A stretch of DNA of 64,000 nucleotides from Gigaspora margarita (lineage: Eukaryota > Glomeromycota > Glomeromycetes > Diversisporales > Gigasporaceae), in NCBI GenBank assembly GCA_009809945.1, contig WTPW01001159.1, positions 163,365-227,364 of the forward strand, read 5' to 3'. The notes below the pieces were generated by a model, which ran no database searches, was not told the origin of the DNA, and saw only the letters and a list, made by a program, of their open reading frames with translations. Shown in pieces: positions 22,779 to 32,194 of the stretch (its first letter is position 1; every line of letters starts with the position of its first letter). A program made the translations under genes and the position numbers.

Positions 22779-22828
22779 AGCCTGCCCTGTACATTGGGTC
22801 TAACCATCATAAACCTAGTCCTCTATGT

Positions 22829-22842
22829 AACTTTTTATCTTT
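22829..22842 (+). repeat. LINE target-site duplication, right
   Basis: Exact copy of AACTTTTTATCTTT at 16244-16257; it marks the 5' border of the LINE. Confidence 0.85.
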
Positions 22843-23530
22843 CAATTCTATGTATTCATAAAATTTAATAAAAAATTTTTATTGCATTTAGTCTAGGGGT
22901 GTTGAGATATCTTTTCTCAAAGTTAGAAAGAAAATTTAGTATTGATACACATTTTGATTTTTTCTTCAAGTGAAGATATCTTGACAACTACTTGATTAAA
23001 TATGATAAATTTTTTTTGAATTCTATAAATGCATAGAATTCAAATAAAAAAAGTTTTATTGAATTTGGTTTGATAGTTGTCAAGATATATTCACTCAAAG
23101 TTAGAAAGAAAATTTGCTATAGCTTCTATTTTGATAGACATTTTCATTTTTCTCTAAAGATATCTCGATAACACTTAACTAAATTCAATGAAAATTTTTT
23201 TATTTAAATTTTATGATTCTATAGGATTTAAACAAAAAAAGTTTACTAAATTTGGTCAGATGGTTATTGAGATATCTTCACTCAAAGTAAGAAAGAAATT
23301 TGGTGCAGCTTCTATTTTGATAGGTGTTTTGATTTTCTCTAATTTTGAGTGAAGATATTTCAACAACCACATAGCTAAATTCAATGAATTTTTTATTTGA
23401 ATTCTATGAATCTATAGAATTCAAATTGAAAAGGTTTTATAAGATTCAAGAGTTAGTTGTTAAGATATCTTCGCTCAAATTTTTTAATTTTTTATTTTTA
23501 CTAGGATCTGCATGTTGATCAGTAACAAAA
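22843..23530. repeat. palindromic satellite, right block
   Basis: Further units of about 185-195 bp with the GAATTCTATNAATNNATAGAATTC centre and GATATCTTGACAAC / GTTGTCAAGATAT flanks; unit starts near 22974, 23156 and 23350. Continuous with the left block once the LINE and the 485-bp element are removed. Confidence 0.8.
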
Positions 23531-24150
23531 AGTAAGTGCATGATTATCAAAAATATAAGTTTTGCATCTATTGGTATGTATCAAATCATGAGATTTTTAC
23601 TAAATATCATATGACCTAGATGTACGTAAGTCTGGAGTGTTCAGGATTATGGTCCAGTAAATACAAAATTGTGCATGCAGCAAATTGCAATAATGCATGG
23701 GTTTTTACTACATATAGAATTTTTTTATTGTAGTTAAAAAGATATTAATTTATAAAAATTTAGATTTTAGACTAAATTTAATCATTAATCTATATTATAT
23801 TGATTGACATACAATATATTTAGCATCTTAATTGATTTTGGTAAGAGTAGATGCCATCTATCATCTCTATAAAAAAAAGTAGCATGTGTGATATTTGTGC
23901 TATTGGCATGTTCACTAAAATAATGGAAAGGCATGGGATAGTGCACTGTCTTAGACACATAAAGTATGGGATAGTTTCTTTTTACCATACCATTTTTGAC
24001 ACGTTCATTCATAAATTTTAAACAGTAAATGGACCAGATTTTGCAGCAGTTTACTAATCCAAAATCTACAGATTTGGCACAGATTTTTGGTACATTTTTC
24101 TATAGAAATTGCAGTGAAGTAACAGTTTGTGGACCATGATTTGCATGTGA
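23531..24150. repeat. right outer arm of mirror-image locus
   Basis: Inverted counterpart of 14780-15320. Also contains CAGTTTACTAATCC and GGACCAGATTTTGCAGCAG, which mirror ACTAGTAAACTACTGCAAAA near 14985. The ORF at 23785-24012 shows no domain and is not supported. Confidence 0.5.
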
Positions 24151-24830
24151 AATTTTTTGCAGAGACACATAATGGTTGTTTTTCTATACTATTTTGGACT
24201 ATACCACATGCTACTTTTACTTACAGGGCATCTAAAATATTTTTATAAACAGAAAAGCTATGTTCCATATCAATACCAGAAATTGGAGCATCTAAATTGG
24301 CAGAATTGTTTTTATTTTTCTTGAAATTTGAAGAAAAATACTGACAATCAATAATTATCAATTAAGTAAACATGTTTGTAAGCCAAATATATTTTAAGGC
24401 TAACTTGCTTAAACAGGTAAAAAATAGGTTTTCTTTAACAAATATTTTTCAGTATCAAAATCTAATTCAAAAACTTCTTTACTACTACAATAAATTTCCC
24501 ACTCCTAAATTAACTGGTTATTTGGCTTGTTGAATTTTTAGATAATTGAATATGAATAAATATTTCTTTTAATACTGTTGGCCCTCCTCAAGCCAGTATG
24601 CATGGTGAACAGGTTTTGTATCAGTTTCAGGAGGTTATCAGATTTGAAAACATTATAAATTATTAGATTTATATATCAGGTACCAACTTAGTAGATTAAG
24701 TTTTTATTAGATTTAACAGGTTATCGATTTGACAAGATTGGTTTGGAGAAGGCTAACAGTAGTTTAATGTTGTTAGCCAAAATTGTTTTATGCTTGTAGA
24801 AATATTTCAACATTTGATATTTAGGCTGCC
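24151..24830. other. AT-rich DNA without recognisable genes
   Basis: No coding region or bounded element was seen. Confidence 0.45.
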
Positions 24831-24920
24831 AAAATGTCTAAATATTGTCAAAATCCTAAATTATGCTGAAATGTCTAAATAATGTCAAAATGTTTAAATA
24901 ATGTCGAAATGTCTAAATTA
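24831..24920 (+). repeat. tandem repeat AAATGTCTAAATAATGTC
   Basis: Four to five imperfect units of 18-21 bases. Confidence 0.8.
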
Positions 24921-25338
24921 AGAAATATATATGAAAAACATATAGGAGTTAAAGCTATTAATCAGTCTGACTAAAGCTGCTGGTCCTGCGGTCCTCCTTA
25001 GAACTGTCTTTTTATGGGATGGACCAAAAAGACTATCAGTTCTAATATAGTTAGTTAGCTTTAAATTATTGTAACGAACACATGTCGCCTAATTTTTTGT
25101 GATATGCTAGGTTAATTTAGACAACAATAATAAATTTAAATATTTTAAATCGAGTTTTCTTATTTAATGTTTATTTTATATTTTGCAAATTATTAATTTG
25201 TCTTTGCTTTCAAACTAAACATTAAATATTTTTGGATAATGACAAATTAGTATTAGCGTTAGCAATTAAGGTTTGGTTTTGCTATCACTCGCCTTGGTAA
25301 AGGCTGGTTCTATCTCCTGCCTACATCCTCAGTCAGTT

Positions 25339-25705
25339 GTTGGGCTCCATGGCTGCAGTGGTAGTGCAAGAACCTATTAGCGGATAGTTAGGCTCTGCAG
25401 ATGCTATAGTAGCACACGGACCTTAATAGTGGATAGTTAGGCACCGCAGCTGCAAGGACCTTATTAGTGGATAATTAGGCTCCACTGCTGCCATGGTAGT
25501 ACAAGGACCTTATTAGTAGATGTTTAAGCTCTGCAATTGCAGTAGCAGTGCAAGGGCCTTATTAGTGGATAATTAGGCACTGCGGTTACAGTGGTAGTGC
25601 AAGGACTTTATTAATAGATAGTTAGGCTCCATGGTGCTGTACAAGACCTTATTAGTGGATAGTTAGGCTCTGTGGCTGCAGTGGCAGTGTGACTGCAGGG
25701 ACCTG
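25339..25705 (+). repeat. ~50-bp minisatellite, about eight units
   Basis: Units read GTTAGGCTCYGCAGCTGCAG...GTGCAAGGACC...TTATTAGTGGATA, length varying between about 38 and 50 bases. The array is GC-richer than its surroundings. The period is not a multiple of three and stops occur in all frames, so a coding repeat is unlikely. Confidence 0.85.
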
Positions 25706-26587
25706 AAACAGATGCTGATGATAACACTGGGCATATGTTAGATATTTTTCTTGTGCTTGTGTTTTTATGTATTAGTCAAGGTGTGGTTTAGGACCTTGGG
25801 TTTAGGAAATTTTGGAACTGAGTTTATGTATTCAACAGGTTGTGAGAATGATTGGTACAGGTTCAAATAATCAGTCCTAGACTAGAGGTTTTGTCATAGG
25901 TATTAATATTAGAGTATGAAAATGCTTGAGCTTGTTTGGATAGCGAACCTATTCCCATAAGTGCTGTTAATCGGTCTGTTTGGTCCGTCTTGATCCAAAG
26001 GCTGGCAGTCTTTTAAAAAGTTAGACTGGACTGCAGTTCAGGACTGATTAGGAATGATCAGTATGAACTGATTATTAGACTAATTAAATGTCTATAAATT
26101 GCACTAACATATTAATTTATTACCCATTATTATTATTGACTTCATTCAAATAATTAATTTATTACTTATTAATTATATAAAGCTACCTCTAAACAAATGT
26201 CTAAATCTGTCTATTATTATTAGAACTAGTAATAATAATGCGTATGAATTTTGAAACCATGCATATGATTTTTGCAGATATATTTTTATGTGAGTATGCT
26301 AGCATAATGCAGGTCAATTTATCTCAAGCATTTGGAAGTTCCCAACTAGAAAAAATTAATATAAATTATGAACAAGGTCAAAAGTGGAACAAAATTTCTT
26401 AATATTCCAACAATGAAGCATTTTTTATAAACCAGGTATAATACTACGCATTACGCGCATCATGTATAAAAAGCACTGAATAGCTTATCACTAATTAAGA
26501 ATAAATTTATACTTGTTGTGCTTTGTCTTTAAAGTTCAATAATAATATAATATTCAATTTATTTATAAATAATTTTATTGTTTATAT
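25706..26587. other. AT-rich DNA with a repeated short hairpin motif
   Basis: Contains TTAATCGGTCTG...TGGCAGTCTTTT (25970-26015), diverged from TTAATCAGTCTG...AGAACTGTCTTTTT at 24958-25012. The latter forms a hairpin with AAAGACTATCAGTTCT. No gene. Confidence 0.45.
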
Positions 26588-26600
26588 TTAATTTAGACAT

Positions 26601-26924
26601 TTAGTCATCATCTTCAGATCCATTGTTATCTGAACCTTCACTTTCCGAATCTTCACCTTCTGAATCATCGTCTTCAGAATCATTGCTATCTGAACCTTTA
26701 TCTTCAGAATCTTCACTTTCTGAACTATCAGGTTTTTGGAATTCTGGAAGTGGTTCTTCCACACGTTTACGTTTTGATGAAGTTGATTGCGTAGTGACTC
26801 TAGTAGGTGTTCCCTTATCAGGTAGGCTGATATGTTCTTGCCGTGTTCTTGGGTCAACTAATCTCCCATTAAATTTTGGGCAATTACATATTACTTTTTT
26901 TGTTTTACGTCCGGATGATGACAT
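26601..26924 (-). CDS. small protein with CNCPKF...RLVDPRT N-terminus and acidic tail (transposase N-terminal remnant?)
   Basis: A 107-codon frame on the minus strand starts MSSSGRKTKKVICNCPKF and continues NGRLVDPRTRQEH, then a nuclear-signal-like SSKRKRVEEP (about residues 48-57), then a strongly acidic Ser/Glu/Asp tail (residues 65-107). The CxCxxC-NG-LV-xxRT-x-H pattern is one I associate with N-termini of fungal CACTA/tnp2-type transposase genes. Here the third cysteine position is Phe, so a metal site would be incomplete. Clean start and stop make a genuine small gene possible, but the length suggests a surviving first exon. Three short tandem repeats (26933-27000) lie just upstream. 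Function not assigned. Confidence 0.45.
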   Translation of the reverse strand: MSSSGRKTKKVICNCPKFNGRLVDPRTRQEHISLPDKGTPTRVTTQSTSSKRKRVEEPLPEFQKPDSSESEDSEDKGSDSNDSEDDDSEGEDSESEGSDNNGSEDDD

Positions 26925-26932
26925 TATTATTT

Positions 26933-27000
26933 ACTATTATATCGGTTTAGTGTTTACGATTATATCAGGTTAGTGTTTTACTATTATATCGGCTAATGTT
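26933..27000. repeat. three 23-24 bp direct repeats upstream of the start codon
   Basis: TTTACTATTATATCGGTTTAG-type units occur three times directly upstream (minus-strand sense) of the ATG at 26924. They could be part of a promoter or leader; a regulatory role is only suggested by position. Confidence 0.6.
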
Positions 27001-27421
27001 TTATTACTTTGCTAAATTTTTTGATATTAAAATGCATGATACAAACCTCGTTTTAAATACTTTTTTGAAATAAATATGTAAATACATAAAAACAATACAG
27101 TAAAATTCGATCAATGATCAAAATTCAAATTAAGTCAATGATCGGAACTTAAATTAAGGTTATGCAGCAAATTTGATCAATTTGATCACTGAAAATCAAT
27201 AATTTTCCCCGTAATATAAATATGATGTAAACAATGATTTAGCCTGTTTCTTTTTTCCAAAACGCGTTAATTCTTTTCTTACCAAAACGCTTCTTTTTTT
27301 TTCTTCTACGCGTTAATTCTTTTCTTTCTGGAATGCTTCTTTTTTTTCTTTTTCTAAATGAAGGCACATATAATTCAAATACATTACAAAAACAATTTAC
27401 CAAATATAGTAATATTATGAA
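27001..27421. other. AT-rich intergenic DNA
   Basis: The Lys-rich ORF at 27239-27460 (minus) arises from long T/C runs and lacks protein-like features. Nothing else seen. Confidence 0.45.
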
Positions 27422-27766
27422 CACAGAAAGACTATCGAAGATACACACAGAATTCTTCAAAAATTTTTGACTTTACTGATCGTCGAATACCTTCTCAAGC
27501 GAAAACTTTGGAGAAAGATAAACATGAAAATTTTAACAAAGTAATACATTTTGTATATGGATTGGAGCAGAATTCTTCTCTAACGAAACAAAGTTTTTTG
27601 GAAATTTAAAGATAAACGTGTCAAAACCGTAATGAAAAAACTATTTTCAACTATTCGAGTTGATATTCAACAATATACACATGCAGTCAAAGAAGTCAAA
27701 GAGAAACGTGATAAAGACAATAACATGGAAAGAAATGAGGGTGATATTCTACAAAAAAATATACCG
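27422..27766 (+). pseudogene. exon fragment of an unrecognised gene (one frameshift)
   Basis: An open frame with no in-frame ATG reads TQKDYRRYTQNSSKIFDF, DRRIPSQAKTLEKDKHENF and VIHFVYGLEQNSSLTKQSF to a stop near 27607. A shift then gives KDKRVKTVMKKLFSTIR, DIQQYTHAVKEVKEKRDKD and NEGDILQKNIP up to a possible splice donor GTATGC at 27767. The amino-acid composition is protein-like in both halves, and the second half alone could start at an ATG at 27632 (47 codons). Long charged helices are predicted by eye. No family recognised. It may be a decayed host-gene exon or a gene with a small unrecognised intron near 27600. Confidence 0.4.
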
Positions 27767-28020
27767 GTATGCTGAATATTTAATAAACATATTTTTTTGA
27801 ACGAAAAGAATTTCTTCCGTACATTTTTTAATACATGTTTATTTTTTTATTTAACTAAATATATTATAGTGATATACTAATATATATTATATCATCCAGG
27901 CTAATATTGATTATCTTTTTTGCATTCGAATTATTGTACTTAAATCATATTATATACAGCACATTACCTTGAAACAATCAGCTACATGAATAGGAATCGT
28001 CAAAGATTTGGAATTGTTTT

Positions 28021-29440
28021 TTATTTATTTATCTAAGGTCAAGAAAACAATACCCTGATCGCATGCATATCGTTCAAGCGAATAAAGTAAATCATTTTAA
28101 TGTAATCAATTATTTAATTAATAAANNNNNNNNNNNNNNNNNNNNNNNNNNNNNNNNNNNNNNNNNNNNNNNNNNNNNNNNNNNNNNNNNNNNNNNNNNN
28201 NNNNNNNNNNNNNNNNNNNNNNNNNNNNNNNNNNNNNNNNNNNNNNNNNNNNNNNNNNNNNNNNNNNNNNNNNNNNNNNNNNNNNNNNNNNNNNNNNNNN
28301 NNNNNNNNNNNNNNNNNNNNNNNNNNNNNNNNNNNNNNNNNNNNNNNNNNNNNNNNNNNNNNNNNNNNNNNNNNNNNNNNNNNNNNNNNNNNNNNNNNNN
28401 NNNNNNNNNNNNNNNNNNNNNNNNNNNNNNNNNNNNNNNNNNNNNNNNNNNNNNNNNNNNNNNNNNNNNNNNNNNNNNNNNNNNNNNNNNNNNNNNNNNN
28501 NNNNNNNNNNNNNNNNNNNNNNNNNNNNNNNNNNNNNNNNNNNNNNNNNNNNNNNNNNNNNNNNNNNNNNNNNNNNNNNNNNNNNNNNNNNNNNNNNNNN
28601 NNNNNNNNNNNNNNNNNNNNNNNNNNNNNNNNNNNNNNNNNNNNNNNNNNNNNNNNNNNNNNNNNNNNNNNNNNNNNNNNNNNNNNNNNNNNNNNNNNNN
28701 NNNNNNNNNNNNNNNNNNNNNNNNNNNNNNNNNNNNNNNNNNNNNNNNNNNNNNNNNNNNNNNNNNNNNNNNNNNNNNNNNNNNNNNNNNNNNNNNNNNN
28801 NNNNNNNNNNNNNNNNNNNNNNNNNNNNNNNNNNNNNNNNNNNNNNNNNNNNNNNNNNNNNNNNNNNNNNNNNNNNNNNNNNNNNNNNNNNNNNNNNNNN
28901 NNNNNNNNNNNNNNNNNNNNNNNNNNNNNNNNNNNNNNNNNNNNNNNNNNNNNNNNNNNNNNNNNNNNNNNNNNNNNNNNNNNNNNNNNNNNNNNNNNNN
29001 TTTATTTATTTATCTAAGGTCAAGGAAACAATAACCCGATCACATGCATATCGTTCAAGCGAATAAAGGTAAATTGTTTTAATGTAATCAATTATTTAAT
29101 TAATAATATTAATACAAATTGTGTATTTATTGATATTATAACGATATTAAATATAATTTTTATATTGTCCAATTTTCATTTGAGTATTAAGTCGATAACA
29201 TATCNTTTAAACNAAAGGTAAATTATTTTAATGTAATCATTTATTTAATCATTGNTATTACTTCGNTAGTAATATTTATAATCAATTTTTATCTGAGGCC
29301 GAAGATAATGCATGTGACAATCAAGTCGATCATATATCGTTTATACGAAAGGTATATGAAAGGTGTATTATTTTAATGTAATCATTTATTTAATTAATGT
29401 TATTATAACGATATTAATATTTGCTCAAACGAAAGGTATT
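28021..29440 (+). repeat. satellite with exon-like modules, containing an assembly gap
   Basis: The sequence before the gap (28021-28125) recurs almost exactly after it (29001-29105), and two diverged units follow (about 29181-29280 and 29281-29440). Each unit has ATGCATATCGTTCAAGCGAA or a diverged form, followed by AAGGTAAAT and TTTTAATGTAATCAWTTATT. Some units translate plausibly upstream of the GT (for example NACDNQVDHISFIRK at about 29310-29351). Confidence 0.65.
28126..29000. other. assembly gap (875 N)
   Basis: A run of N lies inside a tandem satellite, so the gap probably stands for unresolved repeat units. The open frame reported across it is meaningless. Confidence 0.98.
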
Positions 29441-29624
29441 ATTAGAAAACTTTAACTTAATATCAGGAAAAATAAAACAATGCAGAAGATAATTACCATA
29501 TAGCCCATCGAAATTATAAAAAGGATGGTATCGTTCCCAAGAATTTTTCTTTATCATTTTCAATTCCAAATTAAATTAACATTTTACACATACACACACA
29601 TATATACACACACATACATTAATT

Positions 29625-29692
29625 CTCTCTTATTTTCTTCTCTCTCGTTTTCTTTCTCTTTCATTTCTTTCTCTTTCTTTTCTCCGTCTCTC
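29625..29692 (+). promoter_or_regulatory. pyrimidine-rich leader of the gene at 29699
   Basis: An almost pure C/T tract (CTCTCTTATTTTCTTC and onwards) ends 7-10 bases before the start codon. An ACACACATATAC run lies just upstream at 29585-29612. Such CT leaders mark promoters or 5' UTRs in many fungi. Confidence 0.5.
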
Positions 29693-29698
29693 GATAAA

Positions 29699-30262
29699 AT
29701 GGGTAAAAAAAAGAAACTTCCCAAAGCTGAAAGCAGCAAGATGGCAAAAAAGAGGTCAAAAAAACATAAGAAACAAAAATGTAAGATTTATGATAGGCCG
29801 ATATAGTAATTTATCATNATTAATTAATTATAAACTTTATATATTTTTAGTAGATGTGGAGATGATATCCGTAGCTATTGCAGCTGCAATCGCTGCTGTC
29901 CAAGCCAAGGGAAAAAAGAAAAGGGAGAAAACACCGAGCCCAAGCCCAAGTATTACTAGTAGTGCAAGCACTACTAGTAGTGACGATAAAAGTGGAAGAG
30001 GGAGAAGGTCAAGTACAAGTAGCAGAAGTTCGACGAGTAGTAGCAGCGAGAGAAGTTCTAGTAGTTCGTCCGGTGGCAGGCCACCGAGTCCATTAACTCG
30101 GGAACAATCGTCCCATCTTCGGGTAAATATATTATAATCATTCTCTTTTTTTTTGTTTTTTTTTTATCTTTTTTTTTTTTTTTTGTTTTATAGGACGAAA
30201 TAAAGGTGTTAATTGAGGGAGGCACTTTAACGTCCCAAAAACCGGATCTGGCAAAGAAATAG
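29699..30262 (+). CDS. basic, serine-rich protein of unknown function, three exons
   Basis: Exons: 29699-29780, 29851-30122 and 30194-30262, giving about 140 residues. Both introns (70 and 71 bp) are T-rich with GTAAGA...TTTTAG and GTAAAT...TATAG borders, and the frame is kept across both. The N-terminus (MGKKKKLPKAESSKMAKKR) is strongly basic and nuclear-signal-like. A short Ala-rich helix follows (SVAIAAAIAAVQAKGKKKR), then Pro/Ser repeats and an Arg/Ser-rich stretch (about residues 60-100, SSTSSRSSTSSSSERSS). A folded-looking end, DEIKVLIEGGTLTSQKPDLAKK, precedes the stop. Beyond the TAG the same frame stays open to 30421 (KKLPGYWQHSGTIEKFLKQ), ending in a good donor GTAAAA, so the TAG may be a recent nonsense change in a longer gene. 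The acceptor at 29850 is a TAGTAG pair. Family not recognised. Confidence 0.7.
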
Positions 30263-30421
30263 GAAACGCAAAGAAATGATATTAGAAAACATTTAATACC
30301 GGCGATTACCAAGAAATTGCCTGGATACTGGCAACACTCGGGCACGATTGAAAAATTCTTAAAACAACACCACAAGACACAGAGACGCACTGAGGCGATA
30401 AACTCTGATAGTGCGAAAAAG
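30263..30421 (+). pseudogene. in-frame continuation of exon 3 past the TAG
   Basis: Codons after the stop read ETQRNDIRKHLIPAITKKL, then PGYWQHSGTIEKFLKQHHK, then TQRRTEAINSDSAKK. This is 53 codons of protein-like, basic sequence in the same frame, closing at a potential splice donor (30422). A single C-to-T or A-to-T change would explain the TAG. No downstream exon is identifiable, because repeat DNA begins at about 30440. Confidence 0.55.
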
Positions 30422-30439
30422 GTAAAATTTGGACTTTAC

Positions 30440-30840
30440 TATGTAGTGACTATTATCAATCAGGGAGTAGCTTATTTTGGGGTAAATAAATTTTTGGATT
30501 TTTTGGTCAAAACAAAGGGGTAGCTTATTTTCGGGAATCTATGGTAAGTAAATTGATTAACACATTAAGAAAGCTGTTTGACATGCAAATTATACATATT
30601 CTGAAATTTTGACAAACTTGACAAACTATTATTAATTTGTTTTTTTATTATATGTTGGACAAAAAAATAATTTATTTTTTTTCGTCTAACATAAAGTAAA
30701 GAAATTAATTAATAAAAGTTTGTCCAAATTATATGAAACTTTTAAAATATGTGTAATTTGTTATTCCAAACAACTTTACTTAATGCATAAAAGTTGATTT
30801 ACTTTGTACAATTTGGACTTTTATATGTAACAACTATTTG
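30440..30840 (+). repeat. TAGCTTATTTTC repeat, copy 1
   Basis: Starts with GTAGCTTATTTTGGGGTAA and includes AAGTTTGTCCAAATTATATG and TTCCAAACAACTTTACTTAA. A second copy at 31720-32035 has GTAGCTTATTTTC, AAGTTGTCCGAATGCTATG and TTCCGAACAACTTTACTTAA. It lies immediately after the coding frame of the gene above. Confidence 0.7.
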
Positions 30841-30990
30841 TGATTATAATATTTACTTCTATATAATCACATAATATAAACCACAGTATTAGATGTGATT
30901 ATATAGGGTAATTACTATATAATTACACCTCTTTATAATCACCATTTTTGCTGCAACAAACCACGTGATTATAGAGGAGAAAGACTGTAT
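30841..30990. repeat. fragment related to the CTCTTTATAATCACC element
   Basis: TTACACCTCTTTATAATCACC and GTGATTATAGAGGAG form a small inverted repeat, and the sequence matches the termini of the element at 39011-39770. Confidence 0.55.
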
Positions 30991-31119
30991 ATTATTTCAG
31001 AGGTGGCTTATTTTTTCAAAATATAGGGCAAACAAACTATAAATAATGGCTAAAAAAACTAGTAACCTAAATTAGAGTTTTCTCTTAGCATTACTATAAA
31101 ATTTTATTAGTTATCTATA

Positions 31120-31275
31120 TAATTAAGAGTCATAGATCATATATGCTTGCATGATCTATAATTGGTCATATAGATCATATTGGCCATATAATGTCATTAA
31201 TCATATATACTCATGAAATGACTAAATGATCTATAACTAGTTATATATATCATATTGGCCATATATGTCATAGTC
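31120..31275 (+). repeat. tandem duplication around ATCATATTGGCCATATA
   Basis: Two copies of ATGATCTATAAYTRGTYATATA plus ATCATATTGGCCATATA, about 85-90 bases apart. Confidence 0.75.
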
Positions 31276-31719
31276 CAACACTGGATTGTAGTGAACATTT
31301 GAGTTAGATATTAGAAACTATAGATAATATTAACCCCTTGACAGTAAAATATAACAATAAATTAAAATAAATTATCAGAATTGTGCTGAAATTAAATAGT
31401 TTGCAATAGTAGAAAAATAGCACAAACCTATTACCACATAGGTGTTATTTCAAAAATTGCATTTTCTTAAAATAGCATAGTTGGTTTCAAAACAACACCT
31501 ATGAGTGTCTTGAAATAACACACATTTCATAGCTAATTAATAATTTTTTGAAATAATAAATTCAGGTAACAAGTAGAAACAAGAATTTTTTAGTCAAAAA
31601 ATCTGACTTAGATTAAAAAGAATGTATATAAAATTAAGAAAATTCTATTTTGTTATGCATCACACATATATAACATACAATTTTGTAAAAATTAGACCTT
31701 TACTGTATGTTTTTAAAAA
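31276..31719. other. AT-rich DNA without recognisable genes
   Basis: Contains inverted CCACATAGGTGTTATTTC / AACAACACCTATGAG motifs (31430-31515), also found near 32080, 40500-40640 and 42090-42190. These probably come from a small dispersed element. No gene. Confidence 0.4.
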
Positions 31720-32035
31720 TAAGCTACCCTTTTTGGCCAAAAAGTTACACAAAAAAACGTGGGGGTAGCTTATTTTCAGATTGTTAATTTTTTTGAAAAA
31801 TTGAAAAATGTACTAATAAAAAGTTGTCCGAATGCTATGAAATTTTTACAGTAGGTGTATTTCGTTATTCCGAACAACTTTACTTAATCGCACTTTTGAA
31901 GTTTTTGAAGTTTACTTAGTAAAGAAAAAAGCTTTATATGTAGCGACTGTTAACAATTTCTTTAAAAATTTTTCTGAAAATCTGGGGGGTAGCTTCTTTT
32001 GGAGGTAGCTTATTTTCAGAAACATATGGTACCCC
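31720..32035 (+). repeat. TAGCTTATTTTC repeat, copy 2
   Basis: Diverged direct copy of 30440-30840, beginning with an AATAAGCTACCC...GGGTAGCTTATT inverted pair (31722-31790). Confidence 0.65.
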
Positions 32036-32194
32036 AAATAGCACCATGCATATACTCAAAATAACTTGCATCTCCTTGAAATAATGTGTAGGTGTGCATT
32101 ATTTTGAGTAAATATAATATAATTACTACAAACAACTTAGGCAGATCGATAAAATAATTGTTATAGAGAATCTGTAATTAAAAATAGAAATCAT

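Larger units (their letters stand above)
16258..22828 (-). mobile_element. LINE (non-LTR retrotransposon), ~6.6 kb, apparently full length
   Basis: Reading right to left the element has an N-terminal ORF, an APE-type endonuclease, a reverse transcriptase, an RNase H domain, a C-terminal cysteine/histidine cluster and a poly(A) tail (poly(T) at 16255-16280). It is flanked by exact 14-bp target duplications. It sits within a satellite unit that can be read across the insertion. The coding parts are split by frameshifts and stops, so it is not autonomous in this sequence. The RT style resembles elements I know from Rhizophagus; no search was run. Confidence 0.9.

Noticed and set aside
25339-25705. 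CRISPR-like array
   Set aside because: Units are contiguous, variable in length and lack distinct spacers, and the genome is eukaryotic.
28063-29034. 323-codon ORF
   Set aside because: It is almost entirely N; the open frame only reflects the assembly gap.
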